Shown: piece by piece, positions 42,026 to 51,974 of the stretch
How positions within the stretch are numbered: position 1 is the first letter of the stretch
Layout: each line of letters begins with the position of its first letter
Source of the DNA: Tipula vernalis
Taxonomy: Eukaryota; Arthropoda; Insecta; Diptera; Tipulidae
NCBI GenBank assembly: GCA_958295665.1
Contig: OY282560.1
Coordinates: forward strand, 94,899,930 to 94,963,929
DNA length: 64,000 bases
Reading direction: 5' to 3'
The notes under the pieces: model-generated
Seen by the model: only the letters and a program-made list of their open reading frames with translations
The model's database searches: none
Told to the model about the DNA's origin: nothing
Program-made: the position numbers and the translations under genes

Positions 42026-43480
42026 TTATTTACACTTTTTATGTAGGCCTACACTTTTTTAGTACACTTACACTTTTCATTAATTTGTTTAGCTACACTT
42101 TGTGTGAAATACTTCACACCGGTAATTTCTATAAATTTCATAAATTCTTTAAGTTCTATAAATTTTTTAAATTCGATAAAACTAAACTCTGTATTGGCGC
42201 TGTATTGTTTCCACTCTATTAGTTATATAAATCAATAAATTCTTAAACTCAAATTTTACTTGTTTTAAAAATTTGACATACATTACAAAATATCTTAAAA
42301 TTAAGAAGTTTTACAGAATTTCTGTAGATTTTATAAATTTTGTTAAGTCCAAAAATTCAGAAAGTTTTTAATTAATATAGGTAAATCCCCTAATTTCTAT
42401 AATTTCCAAAAATTCGTAAATTCTATAAATTTTATTAATTTGATAAATTGAATAAGTTTTCATAATTCTAGAAATTCTATAAAGTTTATAAAGTCTAATA
42501 ATTTTAAAAGTTTTCTAAATTTGATGAATTTTAAAAATTTTGTAAATTTTCATAAATTTTAGCAATTCTATAAATATTTTAAATTCAATAAAACTAAATT
42601 CTATAGTAGTTCTATTAATTGTTTCAACTCCTTTAAATAAATCCTTTAACTTCTCTAAATCCTATAAAATCTGTACATTCTATAAATTAAGTAAATTTTA
42701 CAAATTCTAGAAATTCCTTAAATTATTTATAAATTCGGTCGTTTTTGTGAATTTTATAAAATATATAAATCCTAGAAATTTTATAAATCGTTGAAATTTT
42801 GAAGATTCTTTAAATTGCTTTTTAACTCTGTCAGATCTATAATTTCTATAAATTTTACTTACTACTCTCAAAATTCGATAATTTCAATAAATCCTTTAAA
42901 TTTTATTAGTCAAATTTTATAAATTCAATAATTTGATAAATTTAAATAATTTCATAAATTCTATAAATTTCACAATTTTTATAAATTTTGGAAGTTTTAT
43001 ACAACTTTTTAAATTCTGTTAAAATTGAAAACTTCAGTATCTCACCAAATTCTATAATTCCTAAAAATATTGTCAATTTTAATTTGTTAAGTTCTGTAAA
43101 ACTGAACCCTAACTTCTATAAATTATTTCGTTCTTTAATTCTATAAAATTCAAACACCAAAATTTTACTTATTTTAAAAATTCCCCATTTTCTCTAAATT
43201 CTACAAATTTTATAAATTTGATAAATTTTATACCTGTGTAAATTTTAATAATTCTATTTCTATAAATTCCAAAATTTCTATAAATTTAGAAGCCCTATAA
43301 ATTCTATAAATTCTGTAAATTTTATATATTCTGTGGAGTCTAATAATTCAGTAAATTCTTTAAATCTTATAGATTCTATAAATTATGTAGTTTCGACAAA
43401 TCATAAAAATTTTATAAATTTGATAAATTGAACCATTAAATTTAACTTTTTTATTTCTCCTCTGATAAAAACGAATAAAT
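42026..43480. other. AT-rich quasi-repetitive stretch, no gene
   Basis: About 1.4 kb made largely of variants of TTCTATAAATTTTATAAAT, with A/T runs spaced roughly 10 bp apart but no fixed unit. The same texture resumes at 44395-44500, after the retroelement remnant, which suggests the remnant sits inside it. No convincing open frame, RNA gene or transposon end is visible. The 81-codon frame at 41977-42222 is low-complexity and is not a gene candidate. Confidence 0.75.
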
Positions 43481-44270
43481 AAGCTTTAATCCAGTTGGCG
43501 AGAATTGATACCACAGCATAAATTTTTGTACAAGTAACAAATGATGAAGGCTGTCAAATGCCTTGCTAACATCAAGAAGCACAAAAACAGCAAATGAGTT
43601 TTTTTTTGTCTAAACTTTGAGCAAGATCATCAATTACATTAACCAAAGCAGTAGCTGCATTATGACGTTCTCGAAATCCTGATTGATGTACATTTATAAA
43701 GTAATTATGATTAATGAATGCCGGTATTTGTTTTTTTAAATTATTTCCAAGACCTTAGACATTACGGGGATAATAGATATTGGCCTTAAACTATTACAGC
43801 TTATGACGTTTTCTGTTTTTGCCAGCCGCGTAACCCGAGCCGCTTCCCATGTAGTTAGAAACACCGACTAATCATTTATTATTAATTTTATTGACGAAAT
43901 AACTAATGGCAAAATACTATATATTAGATCGTGGTCAGATACATACACATCGCAATTGTTGTTGAACGTTTTCAGTAATCGATTTTTGTTCATTTTATTA
44001 ATAATAATTTGGTCAGGTATATTTGCACGACGAGGTGGTTTAAATGGGATGAATATAAACAAGAAGAAAGTAAAAATTCCGAAAACCTATTAGTAATTGG
44101 TTATAGCATGTGATAATCCCTAACTTTGCCAAACCTGATAGTAAGTCCGCTAATAAAAACTCCACGTTACCACAACTAAATCTATATCTTATAACCACCG
44201 AACGACTACCTTCAATTTTCCTACAACAGAAGGTTAATCTAAACACATTTATGATGGACAAACTGGGAAC
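43480..44270 (-). pseudogene. Decayed non-LTR retrotransposon remnant: endonuclease plus RT
   Basis: Read on the minus strand, 44261-43868 carries weak matches to the end of an AP-type endonuclease domain: a short frame around R-R-A-N-I-P-D-Q-I-I-I-N, then VSDHDLIY, the family's conserved SDH end motif. Nearer the left end, 43850-43490 reads as the start of a reverse transcriptase. It has a P-I-S-I-I-P-V-x-S-K-V-L-E motif, then HQSGFRERHNAATAL and FVLLDVSKAFDSLHH, where DVSKAFD holds the first catalytic Asp. Several frameshifts break it, and the usual linker between endonuclease and RT is mostly missing, so there is an internal deletion. The style suggests a CR1/L2/Jockey-like clade, unlike the R1/LOA-like elements to the right. 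It is surely non-functional. The RT part is solid; the endonuclease part is less certain. Confidence 0.72.
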
Positions 44271-44506
44271 ATTTGCCGGCCCATTGCACTCCTGGTTTGG
44301 TTCGTTTTGTAAAATGTATGGAACAAATTTGATAGATTTTCATATTGCCAAAATCAATTATTATGTTAATAAAAAAAAAACTTGGAACGTTTGATGTTAA
44401 ATTCTAAAAATTAATATAAATTTCTAGAAATATTATGAAAAATTCACAGAATTCCTTAAATTCTGTAAATTTTATAAATTTTTAAAAATTTTAAAATTCA
44501 CAATGA
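44271..44506. other. AT-rich spacer, no gene seen
   Basis: This short stretch between two retroelement remnants includes about 100 bp of the same TATAAATT-rich DNA as 42.0-43.4 kb. A plus-strand open frame at 44110-44394 crosses into it but overlaps the minus-strand endonuclease remnant and resembles no family I recognise. Confidence 0.5.
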
Positions 44507-45319
44507 TTGCTTATATGACGTGTCTTTTGTAAATCTCTTCTCGATTTGCAAAAGTCTGGCTGAGGCTCTTCCCGGGAATTTGTACTGTATATCGTTCATC
44601 AGCATGCCGCTTCAATGTTCTTTGGAATATCTTTTCAACCTGATTTTCTTCTTCCGTGTGGCTTCTTTCCTCAGGAATCTTGTCAATCTCTACAAATAAC
44701 TTCAGTTAGTCCTGGATTGATTTGGTTGTCACCATTGTTGTTCTTGCTTGGTTGTCCATCTTATTCAGGCTGCCGATTATGATCCATCCGAACTCTGTGT
44801 TTTGTGCCATTGGTTCTCGATCAATGGATAATAATCTGCTCCAAGTATCAGATCAATCGGTTGAGATTGATTGTAGTATGGATCCGCTAATTTTATGTGT
44901 CAATATCAGTTTCAGGTAGTTGTTGAGTTAGCCTGTTGAATATTAAAGCTTCGATATCTAAGCTAAAGTCTCCATCGAATCTTGGCACTAGCTTTATGTT
45001 GATTGTGTGTCTACAGATTCCTGTCTCGTTTCCACCTATGCCTGAAATATTTACATGTGTTTTTTTCTTCATAATGTTCAGTGTATTGACAGCTTTCGAG
45101 GATATTAGTGTTGCTCGTGACCCAGAATTGATTGGTGCCCTCATTGTGATGAGTTGTCCAGTGCCAGTAGCCACTTTGACTACTGCTGTTGTTAGTAGTA
45201 CTGGACCTTGTTGGTTAACTATGCAGGTTTTTGTTGCCCCTTGACATACAATTACAGTTGATTTTTGATGTTTGATGTTGTCCTTTGGATGTTGTGTTTC
45301 GCTAAAATTAAAAAAATAT
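44507..45319 (-). pseudogene. BEL/Pao LTR-retrotransposon fragment: aspartic protease region
   Basis: The minus strand from about 45300 down reads a Pao-type gag-pol junction. A CQGATKTC knuckle-like remnant comes first, then a run through VKVATGTGQLITMRA to I-N-S-G-S-R-A-T-L-I-S, the protease active-site region (DUF1758-like). GIGGNETG and a further conserved segment follow. After a frame change come IDLILGADYYP, typical of the end of this domain, and E-R-Y-T-V-Q-I-P near 44560, typical of the linker before the RT. No RT, RNase H, integrase or LTR is present, so the copy is truncated at about 44507. The catalytic codon at 45127-45129 reads Asn (AAT) where the family has Asp, which would abolish protease activity. 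Stops and frame changes confirm decay. It may be the downstream part of the possible gag start at 49468-49738. Confidence 0.82.
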
Positions 45320-45331
45320 TTAATTAAAAGA
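45320..45331. repeat. Candidate 12-bp target-site duplication, left copy
   Basis: TTAATTAAAAGA lies just outside the 3' tail of LINE B and recurs exactly at 49456-49467. It is AT-rich, so chance is possible. Confidence 0.45.
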
Positions 45332-45335
45332 GATA

Positions 45336-45358
45336 TAGGTTAGGTTAGGTTAGGTTGG
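45336..45358 (-). repeat. CCTAA-type tandem tail at the LINE B 3' end
   Basis: On the plus strand this is four TAGGT pentamers followed by TGG, directly after the element's last unique sequence. On the LINE's own strand it reads CCA then ACCTA repeats. The unit is the same as the insect telomeric repeat TTAGG/CCTAA. LINE C ends with a matching CAGCCACCC stretch but only a degenerate tail, so the tail belongs to this LINE family's 3' end and is not a telomere remnant by itself. Confidence 0.8.
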
Positions 45359-45483
45359 AGTGGCTGCTTACGCACACTTAGACCGGTGACGGTCCATTGT
45401 GATACCACAGGATGTATCCCCTTTTACCCCTATTGGAACCATTTCGAGCTACTTACGTAGCGTAAGACGTCCCGCACTTTACT

Positions 45484-46545
45484 GTTTTCGAGATCCGAGA
45501 GGCAGTCCATCCTGAACTTACCTAAGTGTTTGTGCCTTCTGAGAGCCAATGCTGGACACGAGCAAAGGAAGTGGACCAACGTCTCTTCCTCTTCTTCGTC
45601 CAAGCAGCTTCTGCAGAAGCCATTAGCCTCCAGGCCCAGCCTTCTTGCATATTCTGCAAAAAGGCAGTGTCCCGTGAGAATTCCTACGACCGTTCTTAAT
45701 TAACGTCTGCGTAAGGATATTAATGCCCTAGTGAAGTCCAGCTTTGGCCAAACTTGTCATGCAACTCTACAGGTGAGGGTGTTAGACCACCTTTCCCCCG
45801 CTGAGGATAGCGCCTGCTTCCCAAGTGCTTGTCTCAGCGCTGTAATAGGCCTTCCCAGACTTGCCCTTTCCGGTTGCAGCTGGAGAGTCGCACCATGCCT
45901 AGCAAGTTCATCTGCTCTGCAGTTCCCCATGACGCCCGAGTGACCTGGGACCCAGACTACCTGGATATTGAAATGCTCACCCATCTCATTTAGAGATGAG
46001 TGACCACTCAACGCCACCCGTGACGCCAAAGACACCGATTCTAACGACCGGATCGCCGCTTGACTGTCCACATAGATTGTGATATCGTCTGAGGATAACA
46101 CATTATGCTTCAACCACGTCATGACCTCCTCAATCGCTACGACTTCAGCTTGGTACACGCTGCAGTAATCAGGGAGACGAATAGAAATGTTTACATTTAA
46201 TTTGTCACAGAATACTCCAGCTCCTACTTTGCCGTCTAGCTTGGAGCCATCTGTGAAGAATTGCAATGCTTCGGTTTCCGATAACGGTCTATCCCTCCAG
46301 GATTCCCTTGAAGGAAAGGAGGTCCGAAATCGCTTCTCGAAGCGTAGAGTAGGTTTAAAGTAGTCAAGATTCGCCATCTCATCCTTCAACGATCTAACAA
46401 TAGTATAGTGTCCTATATTAAGACACCTCCACTGAGAGACGGCTGCAAGACGTACAGCCGTATTTGCCGCCATCTGTTTGCCAAAAATGTCGACCGGAAG
46501 AAGGTGCAACATAACTTCTAAGGCACTTGTCGGTGTCGACCTCAA
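45484..46545 (-). pseudogene. LINE B ORF2 3' part: RT thumb end, RNase H, Cys-His knuckle
   Basis: The frame 46545-45757 begins with L-R-S-T-P-T-S-A-L-E-V, the conserved region that ends the RT of these elements, then a full RNase H. The acidic residues are all present: Asp in FFTDGSK, Glu in YQAEVVAIEE, Asp in IYVDSQAAI, and Asp in ADELAR after WVPGHSGVMGN. After a frame change near 45757 the product continues to about 45484 with a C-terminal knuckle containing CRSCLDEEEEET and a second Cys pair. Compared with the family, about 200 residues between the YADD box and this segment are missing, with the junction near 46548. RNase H itself looks intact; the gene does not. Confidence 0.88.
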
Positions 46546-47857
46546 TGCCCGCTAACAAGCATTCAGGCCGTTCTTCAGCTAAAGCTAAAGCTAAGTCATC
46601 TGCGTAAGCGATAACTTCAATACCCTCTCTCTCCAATTCTAGTAGTAACCCGTTTACCACTATGTTCCAGAGAAGAGGGGACAGAACCCCCCCCTGCGGG
46701 TTTCCCCTAGTTACTCGCCTTTTGATGGTGGAGTCCCCCAACTACGAGCTAACAATCCTGCTTCCCAGCATATAATTTATTAACCCTATCAGAGGAACGC
46801 CCACCTCCAAAAATGATAATCCCTCCTTGATTGCCTCCGCTTTCACATTATTAAAGGCGCCTTCTATATCCAGGAAGGCCACCAAACAGAATTCCTTCCC
46901 ACTAATCGATTTCTCAATCGTACACACCAAGGCGTGCGGAGCAGTGCCCACAGATCTACCCTTTGTGTATGCATGCTGACACGGTGCCCACTTCCTGGCA
47001 CCTATTTTATCTTTAATGTATACAACCAGCAGCCTTTCCAATGTTTTCAAAAGAAAGCATGATAGAGTTATTGGCCTTAGGTCCTTAGGATAGACATGTG
47101 AGCTTTTCCCCGCTTTCGGTATAAACACCACATTGACATCCGTCCAGTACCTAGGAATATAGCCCAGCTTCAAACACCCTTTGAATATAGCTTACAGGTA
47201 GGAAAGAATAATTACTGAGTTGTTTTGAAGTTCAGCTGGTATAGTTTGATCCGGACCAGTCGATTTAAATGGTTTAAAACCCCTCAGTGCCCATAGGATC
47301 CGTTTCCTGGTTACGACATCCTCTGGGATTACTGACAGTGATTCCTGATGATTGCTACGCACCAACATGTCTTCAAAGCTCCATGGGAAGTGTGTCTCGA
47401 AGAGAAGCTCTAGAGATTCTCCACTAGAAGCTGTCCAAGATCCGTCCGGTTTTATCAAAACACTGGGACTAGATGTACTCTTGGAAAGAATCTTTCTAAG
47501 GCGGGAGGTTTCGGATACCTCTTCCATTTTATCACAGAAGATTCTCCAAGACCTCCTTTGTGCCTTTCTTAATTCTTTCTTATAAATTCCGAGTTTCTCC
47601 TTATAAGAGTCCCAATCCTGAGCCTCCCTTGTATTTTTGGCTCTATTAAAGGCTGTCCTACGCCTTACGATAGGTTCCCAGTTCCCTGGACCACCATACC
47701 GGTTTTTTCCTACCCCTAGGCTTAGCCAGTGGGCAGGCAGCACGAAAGGATCGGTTACATGCGCTGGTAACGCTAGCCACCATGTCCTCCAGCTCCCCAA
47801 CGGTCGTCGGGGGCTCCATAGCCCTCGTCGGTAACATTTCCTCCAATAATTCCCCAT
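46418..47857 (-). pseudogene. LINE B ORF2 middle part: reverse transcriptase with two nonsense codons
   Basis: One minus-strand frame covers the RT from the linker after the endonuclease to the active site. It is interrupted only by TAA at 47192-47194 and TAG at 46742-46744. Motifs in order: a basic region before the RT (KNTREAQDWDSYKEKL), then FKPFKSTGPDQ, VVFIPKAGKS, LRPITLSCFLLKTLERL, HAYTKGRS, AFLDIEGAFNNV (first catalytic Asp), TRGNPQGGVLSPLLW and AYADDLAL (catalytic pair at 46595-46606). The Cys normally found in R-G-C-P-Q-G-G is Asn here. Just after YADD the frame runs into a deletion. The product would have copied element RNA at a nicked chromosomal target. Confidence 0.92.
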
Positions 47858-48549
47858 ATTTGCTCCAGTTGGTCCTTCTAGGGTTCCTGAAGGCTTCCCG
47901 GGTAGCAGGGTGAATATCGAGGCTATAGATTAAATATCGATGATCTGAAAAGGAGTGTTCCTTATCCAACCTCTAATTTTTAACCATATGAAGAATATTA
48001 TTTGAGGCAAGGGTCACGTCTAGAACCTCCTTGCCGCCCAATATTACACACTGAAAGGTTAGTACTCATCAAATAATCAAAAAGCGACTCACCCCTTTCA
48101 TTAATGTCCGTGCTTCCCCAGATAGTGTGATGCGCATTAGCATCAACTCCCAGTACCACACCTACCTTTGATTGTTCCGCTTTACGGATCAGCTCCTCCA
48201 GGTTATCCGGAGGAACCTCCTTCTCCCGGTTCATGTAGGCTGAAACTAGCCAGAATCTACAAGTGCCTACTTCCAGGCTAACTACAGTAGTGTCACCATT
48301 GCTGTATTGAGAGAGAAGGAAAAGATTAATATTATGTTTCCCAAGAATACAAGATCTGATCTTCCCAGACTTACTAGAGGATATAATTTTGTGCCCTTTG
48401 GTTCTGAGGCCACAGATCCTGTTATTGTTAATCCAAGGTTCTTGGATTAGTATCACATCCTCACCCGAACTAGTTAGCCTGAGGAGTAGAGCTGCCGAAG
48501 CAGCCTTCGAATGGTGAAGGTTAATTTGTGTTATCTTAATCATAACCAT
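47658..48549 (-). pseudogene. LINE B ORF2 5' part: AP-type endonuclease
   Basis: The frame 48549-47998 opens with KITQINLHHSKAA, the usual start of this endonuclease, followed by ILIQEPW (catalytic Glu), LVSAYMNREKE and VDANAHHTIWGSTD with NERGE. A frameshift then ends it near 48040. The other frame carries the rest, with a TAG stop near 47955 where the family has Trp, and ends with FSDHRYL (catalytic SDH). A second frameshift near 47680 leads into the RT. The enzyme nicks target DNA for target-primed reverse transcription. The start was chosen because the first motif follows the Met directly. Confidence 0.9.
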
Positions 48550-48559
48550 TTAACCTCTA

Positions 48560-49045
48560 CCCACCTCTATGATAAATTCGTGCTACCGCAGGAATATTAT
48601 TGGTCCGTATTTTGCGATGCGCCGGATACGCCCATCTCGCCACTCCTCATACCCTCTGTAGAGGGCTTGTCAGTGCCCCCCCGTCTGGCCGAGCTGCCGA
48701 CATCCTCTTCCATCGGTACACCAGCTCCTTCGCTTATGTGCCCCTCCTCAACCTTCGAGAGTGTCCTTGCCCTACCGAGGTCGCCGGATTCACTCTCCCC
48801 CCTACCCTTAGCTTCTCCCCCATGCTGCTGGTACCCCCTTCAGGCCTGGGCGGGTTGCCACCATCCTCCGGTTGTCCTCCCGTACGCGCTTCCGCCTTAT
48901 CCTTCTTATAAACGTTGAGAGTAATTGAGCCGAAACCGAAGTCAATTACTCCCTTCGTTTTGTGAAGGAGGGCAAGGGACTCTTCAAAGGATGAAAACTC
49001 CAAAATAAAATTGGCTACAGAAACAGACTGAAGGCGATAAACACC
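48560..49045 (-). pseudogene. LINE B ORF1 C-terminal fragment
   Basis: The minus-strand frame 49045-48734 reads V-A-N-F-I-L-E-F-S-S-F-E-E-S-L-A-L-L, then GFGSITLNVYKKDK, then a Gly/Pro/Arg-rich end. It matches ORF1 of LINE C at 57036-57300 (SVTLKVYKKD), which is how I identified it. ORF1 proteins of this group bind the element RNA. The N-terminal two thirds are absent. The downstream 170 bp to the ORF2 start show only broken frames. Confidence 0.75.
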
Positions 49046-49050
49046 AATAA

Positions 49051-49455
49051 TAATGAAAGTATCATAACTTAAGGATATCAGCAGACTCTAAATTGATTGA
49101 CTTAAAGGAACATTTAAGATGACAATTAAAAAAATGCCAACCCCACCCGACCGATAATTATTATTGCAACAAGTAACAAAATTATAATTAGGAATGTGGG
49201 AAAAATCCATTTCATAGTCATAAATCCACATTTCAGATTAAATAATTACAACCGGTAAAGTACCAAAAGAATTTAAATGCGACACAAATTTGTCAAAATT
49301 TTCGCGTAAACTTCGGATGTTCTGGTGAAAGATTAAAAACTTTGAGCAGCTATAACTGCTGCAGTATTAACATGGTCAGAAGAACTAAAATATAAAGCGT
49401 AGCATTTAATAAAATAAAACAGAATTTAAATTGACACTAACTGATTTTGTTCTCA
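49051..49455. other. Unassigned AT-rich stretch
   Basis: This 400-bp stretch does not match ORF1 of the related LINE C and has no open frame. It could be a separate small insertion, a diverged LINE B 5' part, or host DNA. I see no terminal inverted repeats. Confidence 0.4.
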
Positions 49456-49467
49456 TTAATTAAAAGA
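49456..49467. repeat. Candidate 12-bp target-site duplication, right copy
   Basis: TTAATTAAAAGA, identical to 45320-45331. It lies at the end of the possible gag frame, on the far side of LINE B. Confidence 0.45.
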
Positions 49468-49738
49468 CCCCACCAGCGGTAACCTTTTCATTAATTAAAT
49501 TTACATAAATCCGATACAACGGATAACATTGTAAACAGTTGTTCATACTGGATGGTGGTATTGTTGTTGGGGTATTGTTTAAGGGACGACGCATCTCGGC
49601 AAGTAGTTGGCTGTTTGTTTCGGCAACCGTTTTTCTTGTTGCTCTATATGAATGATTCTCTTTTATTAGAGGAACCATCGCTATTATTTTGTCTTCCCTA
49701 GCAAGACAGTCGGAGTATAGCTTTTTAAGCTCTTCCAT
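49460..49738 (-). pseudogene. Possible gag N-terminus of the BEL/Pao element
   Basis: A 92-codon minus-strand frame starts MEELKKLYSDCLAREDKI and is charged and helical in its first half. I do not firmly recognise it. A short coiled gag start for the BEL/Pao fragment at 44507-45319 would fit: same strand, correct order, with LINE B between the two parts. Against this, the frame ends at once in the candidate target duplication and most of a gag (several hundred residues) would be missing. A purine-rich leader and an 8-bp-arm palindrome lie just upstream. Confidence 0.35.
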
Positions 49739-50545
49739 TCTTCTTTCCAGTTAGGGTTTTGTCTTTCGACTTTCTCCGTCTTTGTTGTAATTTTTCGTTT
49801 GTATCTTCTCGCCTATCTCCTCTTGGTCTTGCAGCAACGATGAGTTATAACAAGAGTTCGAATCCTATCAAAGGAAGGCGAATTTCGCGGCGAGTCAACA
49901 ACTAATGGTATTAGTTGCCACATCACGTAGTGTTACAAAAGCCAGCCGCACTACGGAGTTAAGCGTCTCGTTGTTCGATGGATCTGAAAGACGATGAAAA
50001 TATTTTTAAATCCTAATCTAAATATTTTGTGATTTTTACAAACAAATTTTGAATTCCTAGAAAGCAGCTAAGTATAGTTATGTGTTTCATAATTATGTGT
50101 AGCTATCTGAAAACAAATCGATCCATATGAATCATTTTTTTTTTATTATTTATTATTGTTATCAACGTTATTGTTTTTTTTTTTTTTTTTCGTTTTTATC
50201 AGTATTAACATTTCACCTTCCAAATATTAGTACATTTACGAGGGAGCTGAACATAGATGCATGCCGTCATTAAATATGTACAAAACTTTAAAATCTAAGA
50301 AACACTTCTTGACCTCTAATGCCATTTCTTGAAGATTAAAATTTTGATAAGAACATCGTTGTAAACAATATATTCTTAAGACGGTTAAATAAGAAACTGG
50401 AAATTGTTGATTATTTAATATATTTGCATAATAACGTTATTTGCGAAAACTAACTTTTGTCCTCAAGCCAGCAACTAACAAACAAGAACAAAACCGCAAA
50501 AAAAGAGACAAAGCAAAAACAAAAATCCAACGTAAAGCTTGAATT
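49739..50545. other. Non-coding stretch upstream of the first serpin
   Basis: No gene is visible. 49899-49917 is a perfect palindrome, CAACTAAT / ATTAGTTG around GGT, within 170 bp of the possible gag start. Long T runs lie near 50138-50147 and 50173-50189. The rest is AT-rich and probably includes the serpin's upstream regulatory DNA. Confidence 0.5.
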
Positions 50546-50553
50546 TATATAAA
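50546..50553 (+). promoter_or_regulatory. TATA box of serpin 1
   Basis: TATATAAA lies about 100 bp before the serpin start codon, on the right strand for it. Transcription would start near 50576. No other strong TATA motif lies nearer the gene. Confidence 0.5.
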
Positions 50554-50647
50554 TTGAAATGTAATCCACTGTTTAATGTTAAGTCTGTGCTTACTATTCA
50601 ACAAGTAAACAGCAAGTCGAACGCGGATCGATAATCATCAATATAAA

Positions 50648-51933
50648 ATGAAATTATTTTTAGTTTGTGTATTACTTGTCACCGTAGTCCATTGTGATTT
50701 TACAAATGATGATGAAAGTGACGATATTGCATACCACGGGTTTGAAATATATCGAGTAAGTTGTGATTTGCTTAATTATTTTGTTTGTCGATTAATGTTC
50801 ATCTATTTCTAGAAAATATACGATTCGAGTGTAAATTTAGTGTATTCACCACTATCATTCCGTGTCCTATATTCCATTCTGTATCAATCATCTTTTGGCG
50901 AAACCGAAACCGAACTTCGATCTCAACTATTTGCCCACGGCCATGATGCGGACAAAAAATCCATCCAATCAACACAATCGACAACACTCAATCGTATCCT
51001 ATCAAGTGACAATGTTAAATTAGCCAATAAATTGTATCTAGCGGAAGGAACCACACTAAGACCAGATTTCAAAACACTTGTTGCCCAATACAAATCCGAT
51101 GTGGAACAAGTTAATTTTAGTAAAGGCCCTGAAATCGCAAACAAAATGAACCAATGGGTTGAAGAGAATACAAATTATTTAATTAAAAATTTAATTGAAG
51201 CTGACAGTGTAACATCGGATACGGCACTCTTTTTAATTAACACACTGTACTTTAAAGCACAATGGCTTTCGCCCTACACCATATACTCACTGTTCAATGA
51301 CACATTTAACAATATTGATGGTAGCAAATCACAAATTGAATTTATCTACGATGAAGATCGTTACAACGGTGTAAATAATGAAGAATTAAAAGTTGATGTA
51401 CTCCAGTTGCCGTACGAAGTGAACAGCAATTTTGTATTTTGGATTATTGTACCACATGCTGGATCCAGTTTGGATGAGCTTAAAACAAATTTAAATGCCG
51501 ATTTTATACACAAAGTGAATGCATCGCTTAACTTTGAGCGTACCACAATAACATTCCCAACGTTTACAATTGAGTCGGGTGTGAATGGTAAAAAAATTTC
51601 ACAAATTCTTTTCCAAAATTCCGAATTAAATATGCTCGAAAATGCAAATCCTCTTAAAGTTGACGAAATAATACAAAAGACTAAAATCATTGTAAACACA
51701 GATGGAACAGAAGCTGCCTCGTCTACATGTAAGTCTACAAATTTTGTTAACAGTTTCAAAATTTACGAAATTTTTTCGTTTTTTAATTTATAGACGCCAA
51801 GGCGGTTGCAACATCAGCGATCATCGGTAGGACCAGGAAAATTAAAGCGGACCGCCCATTCGTATTCGCCGTACTAACCGATGATAAGAAAGAACCGATA
51901 TTTGTCGGCCATTATGTAAATGCAAATAAATAA
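50648..51933 (+). CDS. Secreted serpin (serpin 1), three exons
   Basis: Serine protease inhibitor of 387 residues, a normal family length. Exons: 50648-50755, 50813-51728 and 51794-51933. The introns (57 and 65 nt) have GTAAG donors and AG acceptors, and the frame closes exactly. Signal peptide MKLFLVCVLLVTVVHC precedes a short acidic start. Family motifs: VYSPLSFRVLYSILYQS, NKMNQWVEENT, LINTLYFKAQW (shutter region), VNTDGTEAA (hinge), DRPFVFAVL and PIFVGHYV (C-terminal strands). The hinge GTEAASST has the small residues that allow loop insertion, so it is probably inhibitory. The second intron falls inside the reactive-centre loop after P8 (phase 1), leaving the cleavage site to a 140-nt exon. 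The loop is about four residues longer after P1 than alpha-1-antitrypsin, so P1 is ambiguous (Thr-Ser by direct count). The start has A at -3. It acts outside the cell, target unknown. Confidence 0.93.
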
Positions 51934-51934
51934 A
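51925..51934 (+). promoter_or_regulatory. Polyadenylation signals overlapping the serpin 1 stop
   Basis: Two overlapping AATAAA hexamers (51925-51930 and 51929-51934) include the stop codon at 51931-51933. The 3' UTR would then be very short and would end inside the other serpin's 3' end. Confidence 0.5.
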
Positions 51935-51960
51935 TTATGTTTGTGTGATTATATAAATTG

Positions 51961-51966
51961 TTTATT
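51961..51966 (-). promoter_or_regulatory. Polyadenylation signal of serpin 2
   Basis: TTTATT on the plus strand (AATAAA on the minus) lies 9 bp beyond the serpin 2 stop codon, in the 41-bp gap between the two genes. Confidence 0.55.
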
Positions 51967-51974
51967 TAAAAGGA

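Larger units (their letters stand above)
45332..49050 (-). mobile_element. LINE B: R1/LOA/I-like non-LTR retrotransposon, broken
   Basis: Minus-strand element with the order ORF1 end, endonuclease, reverse transcriptase, RNase H, C-terminal Cys-His knuckle and a CCTAA-type 3' tail. RNase H plus a G-x-P-Q-G-G-V-L-S-P-L-L-W motif places it in the R1/LOA/I-like assemblage rather than Jockey or CR1. Recognisable coding sequence stops near 49045, where similarity to ORF1 of LINE C ends, so the copy is probably 5'-truncated or disrupted there. It carries frameshifts, at least three nonsense codons and an internal deletion, so it cannot move by itself. If the 12-bp repeats at 45320 and 49456 are a true target duplication, the insertion extends to 49455. 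Confidence 0.9.

Noticed and set aside
1..43480. Firm assignment as telomere or centromere
   Set aside because: Midge telomeres with long tandem units and centromeric satellites both fit the period. No chromosome end, TTAGG array or kinetochore data are visible here.
44110..44394. Plus-strand 94-codon frame
   Set aside because: It is opposite the minus-strand endonuclease remnant, ends in poly-A and AT-rich DNA, and matches no recognised family.
47352..48918. Plus-strand open frames opposite LINE B (also 57004-57734 opposite LINE C)
   Set aside because: They are shadows of the minus-strand LINE coding sequence, which has clear family motifs.
49930..49990. GGAGTTAAGCG resembling a 5S rRNA internal box, and GTTCGAATCC near 49857 resembling a tRNA B box
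   Set aside because: The surrounding sequence cannot fold as 5S or tRNA, and the boxes have no matching partners at the right spacing. A 5S- or tRNA-derived SINE is not supported.
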